Assembly: GCF_026013545.1 (NCBI RefSeq)
Contig: NZ_JAPDOG010000001.1
Location: 347,815-411,814, forward strand
Origin: Defluviimonas salinarum
GTDB taxonomy: Bacteria > Pseudomonadota > Alphaproteobacteria > Rhodobacterales > Rhodobacteraceae
Reading direction: 5' to 3'
Length of the DNA: 64,000 nucleotides
Under the pieces are notes generated by a model. The model saw only the letters and a list, made by a program, of their open reading frames with translations, did no database searches and was not told where the DNA came from. Positions within the stretch are counted from its first letter, which is position 1. Each line of letters starts with the position of its first letter. Shown here one piece after another: positions 38,194 to 47,381 of the stretch. The position numbers and the translations under genes are program-made.

Positions 38194-41100
38194 ATGGCCA
38201 CCCTCATTCTCGGCGCCGCCGGTGCCGCCATCGGCGGCTCGATCGGTGGCGCGATCCTCGGTGTCAGCGCGGCGACCATCGGGGGCTTCATCGGCTCCAC
38301 CATCGGCTCGGTCGTCGACAGCTGGATCGTGTCCTCGCTAGCGCCGACGCAGAGGATCGAAGGGGCGCGGCTCGACAGCTTGCGCATCACCTCCTCCACC
38401 GAGGGGGCCGTGATCCCTCGGCTCTACGGCCGGATGCGCGTTGGCGGCAACATCATCTGGGCGACCGACTTTCGCGAGGAGACGAAAACCACCACGCAGG
38501 GTGGCGGCAAGGGCGGCGGGGGCGGCAAGGTCAAGACGACCGAGTATCTGTATTACGCCTCCTTCGCCGTCGCTCTCTGTGAGGGGCCGATCACCGGCAT
38601 CGGGCGCGTCTGGGCCGATGGCAAGCCGATGGACCTCTCCGGCGTCACCTGGCGCTGGTATCCAGGCGACGAGGCGCAGGCGGCCGATCCGTTCATTTCG
38701 GCCAAGATGGGCGCGGCCAACACGCCGGCTTATCGCGGCACCGCCTATGTCGTCTTCGAGGAACTGCCGCTGTCGAGCTACGGCAACCGCCTGCCGCAGC
38801 TTTCCTTCGAGGTGTTCCGCCCGCTGGCCGACCCGGACACCGCCGAGGGGCTGACCCGCGCCGTCACGCTGATCCCTGCCTCGGGCGAGTTCACCTACGC
38901 CACCCAGGCCATCCGAAAATCCTCCGGAGGTGCCACGCAGGCCGAAAACCTGAACGCGCTGCCCGACACCGCCGACATGGTCGTGGCGCTGGACCGGCTG
39001 CAGGCCATGGCGCCGGCCGTCGAAAGCGTCAGCCTCGTCGTCGCCTGGTTCGGTGACGACCTGCGCGCGGGCTCCTGCAAGCTGCGCCCGGGCGTCGAGG
39101 TCTCGGCGAAATCCACGACGCCAGTCGGCTGGTCGGTCAATGGCGTCAGCCGCGCCAATGCCTTCCTCGTCAGCCGCGACGCCGAGGACCGCCCGGTCTA
39201 TGGCGGCACGCCCGCCGATTTCGCTGTTGTGCAGGCGATCCGGGAGATGAAGGCGCGCGGCTTGCGCGTGACCTTTTATCCCTTCCTCCTGATGGACGTC
39301 CCGCCCGGCAATACGCTGCCGAACCCGTATTCCGACAATGCCGCCGAGACCGGCCAGCCCACATTCCCCTGGCGCGGCCGGATCACCTGTTCGCCCGCGG
39401 CGGGCCATGCCGGGAGCGTGGACAAGACGGCCACGGCGTCGAGCCAGGTCGCGGCCTTCTTCGGCAGCGCCAGCCCCTCCGACTTCGCGATCTCAGGCGA
39501 GACCGTCTCCTGGACGGGCCCGTCCGGCGACTGGGGTCTGCGCCGGATGATGCTGCACTACGCTCATCTCTGCGCCGTGGCAGGCGGGGTCGACGCCTTC
39601 CTGATCGGCTCGGAAATGCGCGGCCTGACCACCATCCGCTCGGGCGCCAGCAGCTATCCCGCTGTCACCGCGTTCAAGGCGCTCGCCGCCGACGTGCGCG
39701 CCATTCTCGGGGCTGGGACGGAAATCGGCTATGCGGCCGACTGGTCGGAATACTTCGGTCACCAGCCGGGCGACGGCAGCAGCGACGTGTTCTTCCATCT
39801 CGATCCGCTCTGGGCCGACACGAACACCGACTTCATCGGCATCGACAACTACATGCCGCTGTCGGACTGGCGGGACGGGTTCGAGCATGCCGACGCGGCC
39901 GAGGGCTGGCCCGCGATCTACGACAGGGCCTATCTGCAGGCGAACATCGCGGGCCGCGAAGGCTTCGACTGGTTCTATGCATCGTCGGCCGACCGCTCCG
40001 CGCAGGTGCGCACGCCGATCAACGATGGTGCTGCGGGCAAGCCATGGGTCTTTCGCTACAAGGATCTTCATAGCTGGTGGAGCAACCCGCATTACAACCG
40101 TCCGGGTGGGGTAGAGAGCGGCACGCCGACAGCATGGGTGCCGCAATCAAAGCCCATCCGCTTCACCGAACTCGGCTGCCCGGCCATCGACCGGGGCACC
40201 AACCAGCCCAACGTCTTCTTCGACCCGAAGTCGTCGGAGAGCTTCACACCGTATTTCTCGCGGGGCTGGCGCGACGACACCATCCAGCGCGCCTATCTCG
40301 AGGCGACCTACCTGTTCTGGGGCGAGGCCGCGAACAACCCGGTGTCCTCGGTCTACGGCGGCCGGATGGTCGATGTGCCGGAGTGCGCAGCCTGGACCTG
40401 GGACGCACGGCCGTACCCGTTCTTCCCTGAACTGACGGATGTCTGGACCGACGGCCCCAACTGGCGGCTCGGGCACTGGCTCACCGGACGGCTCGGGGCG
40501 GTGTCGCTGGCGGCCCTCGTTCGGCACCTCTGCCTGCGCGCGGGGCTGCCCGAGTCCCGGATCGACGTCACCGGCCTCTGGGGCGCGGTCGAGGGCTACG
40601 CCATCGGTGCCTTGGAAAGCCCGCGCGCCTCGATCACGACGCTGGCTCGCCACTTCGGATTCGATGCCGTCGAGACTGAGGGTGTGATCCGCTTCGTCAT
40701 GCGCGGGCGGGCGGCGGTGGCGAGCGTCACACCGGACGACCTGGTCGCCGTGCGCGAGGGCGACGTGCTGGAACTGACGCGCGGCCAGGAGACCGAGCTG
40801 CCCCAGGCCCTGAAATGGCAGGTGGCCCGCGCGGACGAGGATTACGATGCGGCACAGGTCGAGGCCCGGCGCATCACCGTCGACACCACGCGCATCGCCT
40901 CCGAAAGCTTCCCCATGGCGGTGCCGCCCGAGGAAGCCGAGCGCCGTTGCCGCCGCGCGCTGATGGAAGCATGGACCGGCCGCGAGAGCGCGGTGTTTCG
41001 CCTGCCGCCCTCGCGGCTGGCGCTCGACCCGGCTGATGTGGTGATGCTCGCCCATGACGGCCGGTCCATCCAGATGCGACTCATCTCGATTGCCGACGCC

Positions 41101-42159
41101 GACGCGCGCGGCATCGAGGCCGTGCGTCAGGATCGGGAGGCCTACGACCTGCCGCCCGGCGATCCGCGCGCGGCGTCGCTGACGCGGGCCGTGGTGTTCG
41201 GCGCGCCGGATGCGGTGCTGATGGACCTGCCGCAGCTGACAGAGGACCAGCCCGCGCATCGCTCCTTCGCAGCGGCGCATGCCGTGCCGTGGCCCGGCGA
41301 GATCGCGGTGTTCCGCAGCCCCGCGACCGATGGCTTCGAGCTGCTGACCACGTTCGGCAGTCGCGCCCGGATCGGTGCGCTGGTCACCGACTTCTTCGCG
41401 GGGCCGACCTCGCGCTTCGATCTCGGCAATGCGCTGGTGGTCGATCTGCTGACCGGCACGCTGGAAAGCGTCACGGACCTGACCTTGTTCGGCGGTGCCA
41501 ATGCCATCGCCATCGAGAGCGCGCCCGGTGTCTGGGAGGTCGTGCAGGCGGGCGCGGCCGAACTGATTGCCCCCAGCCGGTATCGCCTTACCCGACTCCT
41601 ACGCGGCCAGCGGGGGACAGAGGGCGCAATCGGCAATCCGGTGCCCACAGGTGCGCGCGTCGTGGTGATCGACGCAGCGCTGGCATCGCTGCCGATCGCC
41701 GAGGCCGATCTTGGCATCCCATGGAACTGGCGGATCGGCCCGGCGAACCGCCCAGTCAACAACGAGACCTATGTCGCGCAGGCCTTCACGCCCGAGGGCG
41801 TTGGGCTGCGGCCGTTCTCTGTCGCCCATGTCGAGCAGCCTTGGCGCAGGCCGCGCACACCCGGCGATCTGACGATCCGCTGGACGCGCCGCTCCCGCGC
41901 GCTGGCGGCCGACAGCTGGGGCGGGCTTGAAGTGCCGCTCGGCGAGGAACTGGAGGCCTACGAGGTCGAGATCCTCAACGGCGCCAACGTGAAGCGGATG
42001 TTGAGCACTGCCACCACCAGCGCGATCTACACCGCCGCCCAGCAGACCGCCGACTGGGGCGCGCTACTCGGCCCAGGCGACACGCTCGATATTCGCATCT
42101 ACCAGCTCTCCTCCCTCGTCGGGCGGGGCGCGCCGAAACCCGTCACGCTGACTTTCTGA
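38194..42159 (+). CDS. Tail-tip megatron / host specificity protein (GTA g15-like)
   Basis: A 1321-aa protein, the largest in the phage. A Gly/Ala-rich hydrophobic segment near 1-50 (AAGAAIGGSIGGAILG) is followed by a tail-hub region (LYGRMRVGGNIIWATDFREE), a TIM-barrel glycosidase-like domain (about 430-770; FIGIDNYMPLSDWRDG, RFTELGCPAIDRGTNQ), and a gpJ-like phage-tail domain with C-terminal beta repeats (RLTRLLRGQRGTE). This is the 'baseplate megatron' of gene transfer agents and related phages. It contacts the receptor. The Glu in FTELGCP is the usual place for the glycosidase acid. Confidence 0.93.
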   Translation: MATLILGAAGAAIGGSIGGAILGVSAATIGGFIGSTIGSVVDSWIVSSLAPTQRIEGARLDSLRITSSTEGAVIPRLYGRMRVGGNIIWATDFREETKTTTQGGGKGGGGGKVKTTEYLYYASFAVALCEGPITGIGRVWADGKPMDLSGVTWRWYPGDEAQAADPFISAKMGAANTPAYRGTAYVVFEELPLSSYGNRLPQLSFEVFRPLADPDTAEGLTRAVTLIPASGEFTYATQAIRKSSGGATQAENLNALPDTADMVVALDRLQAMAPAVESVSLVVAWFGDDLRAGSCKLRPGVEVSAKSTTPVGWSVNGVSRANAFLVSRDAEDRPVYGGTPADFAVVQAIREMKARGLRVTFYPFLLMDVPPGNTLPNPYSDNAAETGQPTFPWRGRITCSPAAGHAGSVDKTATASSQVAAFFGSASPSDFAISGETVSWTGPSGDWGLRRMMLHYAHLCAVAGGVDAFLIGSEMRGLTTIRSGASSYPAVTAFKALAADVRAILGAGTEIGYAADWSEYFGHQPGDGSSDVFFHLDPLWADTNTDFIGIDNYMPLSDWRDGFEHADAAEGWPAIYDRAYLQANIAGREGFDWFYASSADRSAQVRTPINDGAAGKPWVFRYKDLHSWWSNPHYNRPGGVESGTPTAWVPQSKPIRFTELGCPAIDRGTNQPNVFFDPKSSESFTPYFSRGWRDDTIQRAYLEATYLFWGEAANNPVSSVYGGRMVDVPECAAWTWDARPYPFFPELTDVWTDGPNWRLGHWLTGRLGAVSLAALVRHLCLRAGLPESRIDVTGLWGAVEGYAIGALESPRASITTLARHFGFDAVETEGVIRFVMRGRAAVASVTPDDLVAVREGDVLELTRGQETELPQALKWQVARADEDYDAAQVEARRITVDTTRIASESFPMAVPPEEAERRCRRALMEAWTGRESAVFRLPPSRLALDPADVVMLAHDGRSIQMRLISIADADARGIEAVRQDREAYDLPPGDPRAASLTRAVVFGAPDAVLMDLPQLTEDQPAHRSFAAAHAVPWPGEIAVFRSPATDGFELLTTFGSRARIGALVTDFFAGPTSRFDLGNALVVDLLTGTLESVTDLTLFGGANAIAIESAPGVWEVVQAGAAELIAPSRYRLTRLLRGQRGTEGAIGNPVPTGARVVVIDAALASLPIAEADLGIPWNWRIGPANRPVNNETYVAQAFTPEGVGLRPFSVAHVEQPWRRPRTPGDLTIRWTRRSRALAADSWGGLEVPLGEELEAYEVEILNGANVKRMLSTATTSAIYTAAQQTADWGALLGPGDTLDIRIYQLSSLVGRGAPKPVTLTF

Positions 42160-42169
42160 AGGCCATCCC

Positions 42170-44095
42170 ATGTCCGACGCCACGACCCATCTTCTACTGC
42201 CCTACATCCTGGCGGCGCAGGCCCAGAAGCACGTCACCCATAACGAGGCGCTGCGGATCCTGGACGGGCTGGTCCAGCTTTCCGTTATTGACCGGGACCT
42301 GACCGCGCCGCCGGGAAGCCCCGCCGATGGCGACCGCTACGTCGTCGCTTCCGGCGCCACCGGCGACTGGGCGGGGTGGGACCTGAACATCGCCGTCTGG
42401 ACCGACGGCGCCTGGCTGCGTCTGCCGCCCCGGACCGGCTGGCGGGCATGGGTCGAGGACGAGGCCGTGCTTCTCGTCTGGACCGGTGCTGATTGGGAGA
42501 TCGTGGGCGAACCGAGCGACATCTCGGATGCCGTCTTCAGCCTCGTGAACGACGCCGATCCCACGAAGAAGGCGGTCTTCGCGCTCTCCGGTATCAGCAC
42601 CGGCACGACCCGCAGCTACACGCTGCCGAACACGTCCTCGGAACTGGCGATCCTGGCGGGCACCCAGACCTTCACCGGCAACAAGACCTTCTCCGGCACG
42701 CTGACCGCCTCCGGCTCCTTCACGGTCTCGGCCGCGACGGCCACCATCGGCACGGCGACAGGCACCGCGACCTACGGAATGGGCACCGGCGCAACGACCA
42801 CCGGCCTCAGCAAGACCGTGAACCTCGGCACCGGCGGCGCGTCGGGGTCGAACACGGTCGTCAACATCGGCCCCGCGACCTCGGGCGCGAACGGCACCAC
42901 GGTGGTCAACACGCCGACGGTCACCTTCGCCAATGCCGTGACGCAGGTCGGCATGCCCCAGGCGAACCTGACCGCGCAGCTTCTGGGCCTCGGCGGGGCG
43001 ACGGCCGACAGTTACAACCGGCTCTCGGTCAACACGCCCGCAGTCCTCTTGAACAACGCGGGCGCCGGGATCGAGGCGACCGTCAACAAGGCTGCGCCCG
43101 CCAACGATGCTTCCTTCGCCTTCAAGACCAACTGGTCGGCACGCGCCCTGATCGGCCTTCTCGGCAGCGACGATTTCAGCTTCAAGGTCAGCCCGGACGG
43201 CTCGGCCTTCTACGAGGCGATCCGGATCGACCGCAGCTCCGGTCGGGTCGAGATGCCCGAACCCGTAGTGCTCCCGGCGGTGAGCGCCGTGCCCGCGCCG
43301 CCGCCGACCGGCAAGCTCGCCCTCTATGCCCACGACCGCGCCGGGGCCGGTTGGCTCGACGTTCAGCGCCCCTCGGGGCGGTTCTTCCCGCTGCAGCCTC
43401 ATTTCGGGGTGAACCGCATCGCGACCTGGGCGCCGTCCACCGGCACGACCGTCAACACCAACGGCATGCCACGTACCGCCGTCGGCACGGTTTCCACGCC
43501 GACGCTCGCCACCACCAACCTCTCGACCTCGATGCGCCGCTGGCGCGTGACCAGTGCCGCCACCGCCGATGCGGCGGCCGAAGAACGCTCGGCCGGCTGG
43601 GTCTGCTGGCGCGGCAATGCGCACGGGCTGGGCGGCTTCACCTATGTGAACCGGCTCTCGCTGGTGACGTTGCAGACGACCGGCATGGGGTTCTTCGGCC
43701 TCTATGGATCGACGACAGCGCTGGCGACGACCCTGACGTTGTCGGCCGTCGTCAACTGCATCGGCATCGGTTTCCAGCGCGGCACCCACACGAACTGGCA
43801 GCTGGTCCAGAACGATGCCTCCGGCGCGCCGACGCTCACCGATCTCGGGGCGAGTTTCCCGGTGGCGAGCACGACGAACGTCCTGACCCTCACGCTTCTC
43901 GCCGCCCCGAACAGCAGCGAGATCGGCGTCCGGGTAGTCGAAGAGGTTAGCGGGGCGGTGGTCGAGGTGATGTTCGACACCGACATCCCGGCCGCCACGC
44001 AACTCCTGAGCCCGCGCAACTTCATGAACAACGGCGCCACGGCGGCGGCGGTCGCCTACGATTGCTCGGGGGTCTATGTCGAGACGGATTACTGA
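42170..44095 (+). CDS. DUF2793 tail fibre-like protein
   Basis: A 641-aa protein whose first ~115 residues form a DUF2793 domain (LPYILAAQAQKHVTHNEALR, 10-29; GDRYVVASGATGDWAG). Then comes a Thr/Gly/Ser-rich repetitive shaft (FTGNKTFSGTLTASGSFTVS, about 164-183, and further alternating repeats) and a C-terminal jelly-roll-like region (about 420-641). That is the layout of trimeric tail fibres which attach through the N-terminus to the tail tip and recognise the cell with the C-terminus. It starts ten bases after the megatron stop and is the last late gene. Confidence 0.88.
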   Translation: MSDATTHLLLPYILAAQAQKHVTHNEALRILDGLVQLSVIDRDLTAPPGSPADGDRYVVASGATGDWAGWDLNIAVWTDGAWLRLPPRTGWRAWVEDEAVLLVWTGADWEIVGEPSDISDAVFSLVNDADPTKKAVFALSGISTGTTRSYTLPNTSSELAILAGTQTFTGNKTFSGTLTASGSFTVSAATATIGTATGTATYGMGTGATTTGLSKTVNLGTGGASGSNTVVNIGPATSGANGTTVVNTPTVTFANAVTQVGMPQANLTAQLLGLGGATADSYNRLSVNTPAVLLNNAGAGIEATVNKAAPANDASFAFKTNWSARALIGLLGSDDFSFKVSPDGSAFYEAIRIDRSSGRVEMPEPVVLPAVSAVPAPPPTGKLALYAHDRAGAGWLDVQRPSGRFFPLQPHFGVNRIATWAPSTGTTVNTNGMPRTAVGTVSTPTLATTNLSTSMRRWRVTSAATADAAAEERSAGWVCWRGNAHGLGGFTYVNRLSLVTLQTTGMGFFGLYGSTTALATTLTLSAVVNCIGIGFQRGTHTNWQLVQNDASGAPTLTDLGASFPVASTTNVLTLTLLAAPNSSEIGVRVVEEVSGAVVEVMFDTDIPAATQLLSPRNFMNNGATAAAVAYDCSGVYVETDY

Positions 44096-44197
44096 GACAC
44101 AACACAGGCGACGGCGTCTCTTTCGGTCTCGCGCGAAACGTAATCCATTTATCATGTTGATATAGAATGAAAAATTAGCGCTCTAGGGAATGTGTCT

Positions 44198-44206
44198 ACT
44201 GCGCTG
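44198..44206 (+). repeat. Candidate right attachment core (ACTGCGCTG)
   Basis: Second copy of the 9-mer found at 2139-2147, same orientation, 103 bases after the last phage gene. If these are attL and attR, the prophage is about 42.1 kb and the small gene at 44219 and the restriction operon are outside it. Weak evidence, as the flanks do not match. Confidence 0.3.
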
Positions 44207-44218
44207 TAGGAGCCGTTA

Positions 44219-44419
44219 ATGCCCCCCAAGTATCCAAACATAACAGTCCAACTGACTGGACATGACAGTAATGCCTTCTTGATCCTCGGCTTGTGCGGAC
44301 GGGCCGCAAAAGAAGCGGGGCTCTCGCAGCTTGAGATCGACGCGTTCTACCAAGAGGCCACATGCGGGGATCATGACCATCTGATCCAAATCGCCATGCG
44401 CTGGTTCAGCTGCGAGTAG
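44219..44419 (+). CDS. Small conserved-looking protein
   Basis: A 66-aa protein: NITVQLTGHDSNAFLILGLC (7-26), then LSQLEIDAFYQEATCGDHDH and the ending MRWFSCE. I recognise this as a common small protein of mobile and plasmid DNA with no known function. AGGAGCCGTT precedes the ATG. It converges with hsdR and the stops overlap by 14 bases. Base composition is lower in GC than in the phage genes. Confidence 0.75.
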   Translation: MPPKYPNITVQLTGHDSNAFLILGLCGRAAKEAGLSQLEIDAFYQEATCGDHDHLIQIAMRWFSCE

Positions 44420-47381
44420 CGGCCGAACCGGTCGGTGCCGCCTTCTCGGCATAGGTCGCCGCGAAGATCGTCTCCGAAAGCCATTTCTTGAACGATGGAT
44501 TGTCGCTGAACTGTTTGAATAGCTCGGTATGGTCAGATAGCAGTTCGATGACCGCGCGCTCCAGTGCCTTGTCGTGCTCGATGCGGGCGTTCTGCTTGTC
44601 CGAATTCTGCATCGCGTTTTGATAGGCCTTGTCGGCCGCGACCTTCGTGGGCAACTCCTCAGCTATCACCTTCCCGATCTTGTCGGCGTCCTTCCAGTCG
44701 ATGTTGCCGAACATCTCGTTGAACGTCTTGAGGATGTTACTGAGCAGGTCCAGTTCCGGCTCAGGCTTGCGACCGCCTCCGCCCAACGGCACAGGGCCGA
44801 TTTCCGCGTCAGCATCGGGAAGCGCAATCGCCATCGTCGCCTGCGCCTCGACCCGGTAGCTGTCCATGTCGATGGCCTCCAGAATGCCCTTCGACAGGTC
44901 CTGCTCCTCGGGCGCCGGCAATTTCGGCGTTAGGAAGTTCAGGAAAATTGAGAGCTTCTCCCACTCCGCATTCGTGTAGGGCAGGATGGCCGCGAGGAAT
45001 CCGTAGGTGCGCGTGAAAGCCTTTGCCTTACCCTTGAAGTCGACCTGCCCATCCTCATCGAGATCGGCTTTGTAGACCGCGACGCACGCGTCGAGGACGG
45101 GGTCGAGCTGGTCCCGGTCGGCGCCACCGAGATACAGCGCCACGAGGTCCTCCACCTGCTCCCAGGAATAGACCTGGTAGCCGTCGAGCCGCGCTTTCAG
45201 GTCGTGCAGCTTGTTCGGGTCGGTCTCCTCGCTCAGGATCGTCGTGCGGTAATAGTCCTCGAACGACGCCTTGATGCCATCCACATCGTTCATGAAATCC
45301 AGCACGAAGGTGTCGTGCTTCTGAGGATGCGCCCGGTTTAGGCGCGACAACGTTTGGACAGCCTTGATGCCGGACAAAGTCTTGTCCACGTACATCGTGT
45401 GCAGAAGCGGCTCGTCATAGCCGGTCTGGAACTTGTCGGCGACGATGAGGAACCGGTACGGGTCCTTCTGGATCAACTCTTCGATCTTGTTGCTAGGAAA
45501 GCCGTTGAGCGACGCCTCGGTCACCTTCTGACCGCCATATTCGTGCTCGCCCGAGAAGGCGACGATGGCCTGATAGGGGCTCTTGCGCTCCTTCAGATAC
45601 TCCCCGAACGCGTGAAAATACTGGATGGCCCGGTGAATTCCGCTGGTCACCACCATCGAGCGCGCCGCGCCGCCGATCTTGCGGTGAGCCATCACCTGGT
45701 CGTGGAAGTGGTCGACCATGATCTCAGCTTTCTTGCGGATGGCATGGTCATGGGATTCGACATAGCGCCGGAGCTTCTTTTGCGCCCGCTTGGCGTCGAA
45801 CTGCGGGTCGTCCTCCACCGTCTTCATGAGCCGGTAGTAGCTCTCGACTGGCGTGTAGTGCTTGAGCACGTCGAGGATGAAGCCCTCTTCGATGGCCTGC
45901 TTCATCGAATAATTGTGGAAGGGGACGTGCCTGACTTTCCCACCCTCGGGGACCGCCGTGCCGAAAATCTCCAGCGTCTTGTTCTTGGGCGTGGCAGTGA
46001 AGGCGAAGTAACTCGCATTCGGCAGCACCTTCCGCGCTTCCATCAGCCGGTTGATGGTGTCCTCGACGGTTTCGTCTTCCTCCTCGGCGCCATTCGCGGC
46101 AAGCGCGATGTTCATCTTGGCTGACGTCCGGCCGCCCTGGCTGGAATGCGCCTCGTCGATGATGATGGCGAAGGTTCGTCCGCGATGGCCATCCCCGATT
46201 TCGTCCAGGATGAACGGGAACTTCTGCACCGTGGTGATGATGATCTTCTTGCCCTGCTGAAGGAACGTCCGAAGCTGTTGCGACCCCTCTGTGACCGCGC
46301 CGACGATAGACGATACCTGCGCGAACTGCTTGATCGTGTCGCGGATCTGTTTGTCGAGATTGCGCCTGTCGGTGACAACGATGACGGTGTCGAAGGTCGG
46401 CTTCCCGCCGGTCTCCAGCCCGATCAACTGGTGGCCGAGCCAGGCAATCGAGTTGCTCTTGCCCGAACCTGCCGAGTGCTGGATCAGGTACCGTCGGCCG
46501 GCGCCGGAGGCCTCGGCGTCAGCCAGCAGCTTGCGCACCACGTCAAGCTGGTGAAAGCGCGGGAAAATCTGCTTCGGCGGCTTCTTCTTTCCGCGCTCGT
46601 CCGTCTCCTCGACCACCTGCGCGTAGTTCTCCAGGATGTCGGTGAGGTTGCGCTTGGTCAGGATCTGCTTCCAAAGGTAGTCGGTCTTCAGGCCATGCGG
46701 GTTCGGCGGGTTACCCGCGCCGTCATTCCAGCCCTTGTTGAAGGGCAGGAACCAGGACGCCTTGCCCTTCAGATGGCTGCACATCCGCACTTCGTGGTCG
46801 TCCACCGCGAAGTGGACGACGCAGCGGCCGAACTGGAACAACAGCTCCTTGGGATCGCGGTCGCGCTTGTACTGCTCGATCGCGTCCTCGACCGTCTGCT
46901 TGGTCAGGCTGTTCTTCAACTCGAAGGTGGCGACCGGCAGGCCGTTGATGAACAGCGCCGCGTCGAGCGACAGCTTGGTCGCATCCTTGGAATAGTGCAG
47001 CTGCCGGGTGACGCTGAACACGTTGGCGGCGAACAGCTCTTCGGCCTTCGCGTTGCCTGGGGTCGGCGTGCCAAAGAACAGCTCGACCGATCCAGGGCCA
47101 TGCTTCACGCCGTTGCGCAGAACGTCGATGACACCGCGCTTGGCGATCTCGCCTTGCAGCCGGTGAAGGAATTGCAGGCGCTTCGGCCCATCTTCACCGA
47201 TGCCCAAGGCTTCGACGGCCTCCGGCTGCGTGGCGTTAAGGAAGTCGAACAGCTTGGCCAGGTCGACGGCGTGGTCCCGGTCAAAATCCTTCGAGTCGCC
47301 AGCGACGTAACCGGCCTCGTCGATCAGCGACCGGACGATGAGGGCTTCGAGGCCTTTTTCGCTGGTGTCAGTCGTCGGCAT
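44406..47381 (-). CDS. hsdR: Type I restriction enzyme R subunit
   Basis: A 991-aa HsdR. The N-terminal endonuclease domain carries SLDAALF (Asp140) and FELKN (Glu154, Lys156), the PD-(D/E)XK residues. The translocase follows: Walker A AGSGKS (304-309), DEAH in IIDEAHSSQ, and later SF2 motifs such as FTATPKN and FQTGYDEPLLHTMYVD. The C-terminal helical region binds the methyltransferase core. It pumps unmethylated DNA and cuts at a distance. Overlap with the HsdS stop is 14 bases; GGAGGGGG precedes the ATG. Full length, no visible damage. Confidence 0.96.
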   Translation of the reverse strand: MPTTDTSEKGLEALIVRSLIDEAGYVAGDSKDFDRDHAVDLAKLFDFLNATQPEAVEALGIGEDGPKRLQFLHRLQGEIAKRGVIDVLRNGVKHGPGSVELFFGTPTPGNAKAEELFAANVFSVTRQLHYSKDATKLSLDAALFINGLPVATFELKNSLTKQTVEDAIEQYKRDRDPKELLFQFGRCVVHFAVDDHEVRMCSHLKGKASWFLPFNKGWNDGAGNPPNPHGLKTDYLWKQILTKRNLTDILENYAQVVEETDERGKKKPPKQIFPRFHQLDVVRKLLADAEASGAGRRYLIQHSAGSGKSNSIAWLGHQLIGLETGGKPTFDTVIVVTDRRNLDKQIRDTIKQFAQVSSIVGAVTEGSQQLRTFLQQGKKIIITTVQKFPFILDEIGDGHRGRTFAIIIDEAHSSQGGRTSAKMNIALAANGAEEEDETVEDTINRLMEARKVLPNASYFAFTATPKNKTLEIFGTAVPEGGKVRHVPFHNYSMKQAIEEGFILDVLKHYTPVESYYRLMKTVEDDPQFDAKRAQKKLRRYVESHDHAIRKKAEIMVDHFHDQVMAHRKIGGAARSMVVTSGIHRAIQYFHAFGEYLKERKSPYQAIVAFSGEHEYGGQKVTEASLNGFPSNKIEELIQKDPYRFLIVADKFQTGYDEPLLHTMYVDKTLSGIKAVQTLSRLNRAHPQKHDTFVLDFMNDVDGIKASFEDYYRTTILSEETDPNKLHDLKARLDGYQVYSWEQVEDLVALYLGGADRDQLDPVLDACVAVYKADLDEDGQVDFKGKAKAFTRTYGFLAAILPYTNAEWEKLSIFLNFLTPKLPAPEEQDLSKGILEAIDMDSYRVEAQATMAIALPDADAEIGPVPLGGGGRKPEPELDLLSNILKTFNEMFGNIDWKDADKIGKVIAEELPTKVAADKAYQNAMQNSDKQNARIEHDKALERAVIELLSDHTELFKQFSDNPSFKKWLSETIFAATYAEKAAPTGSAATRS

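Noticed and set aside
21731-44095. A gene transfer agent instead of a phage
   Set aside because: Only the tail-tip genes are GTA-like. GpA-type terminase, lambda-type portal, repressor, integrase, replication and lysis genes show a true temperate phage.
42194-44155. 653-aa open frame opposite the DUF2793 fibre gene
   Set aside because: Arg/Gly-rich antisense shadow of a gene in a well-ordered late operon; no ribosome site or domain.
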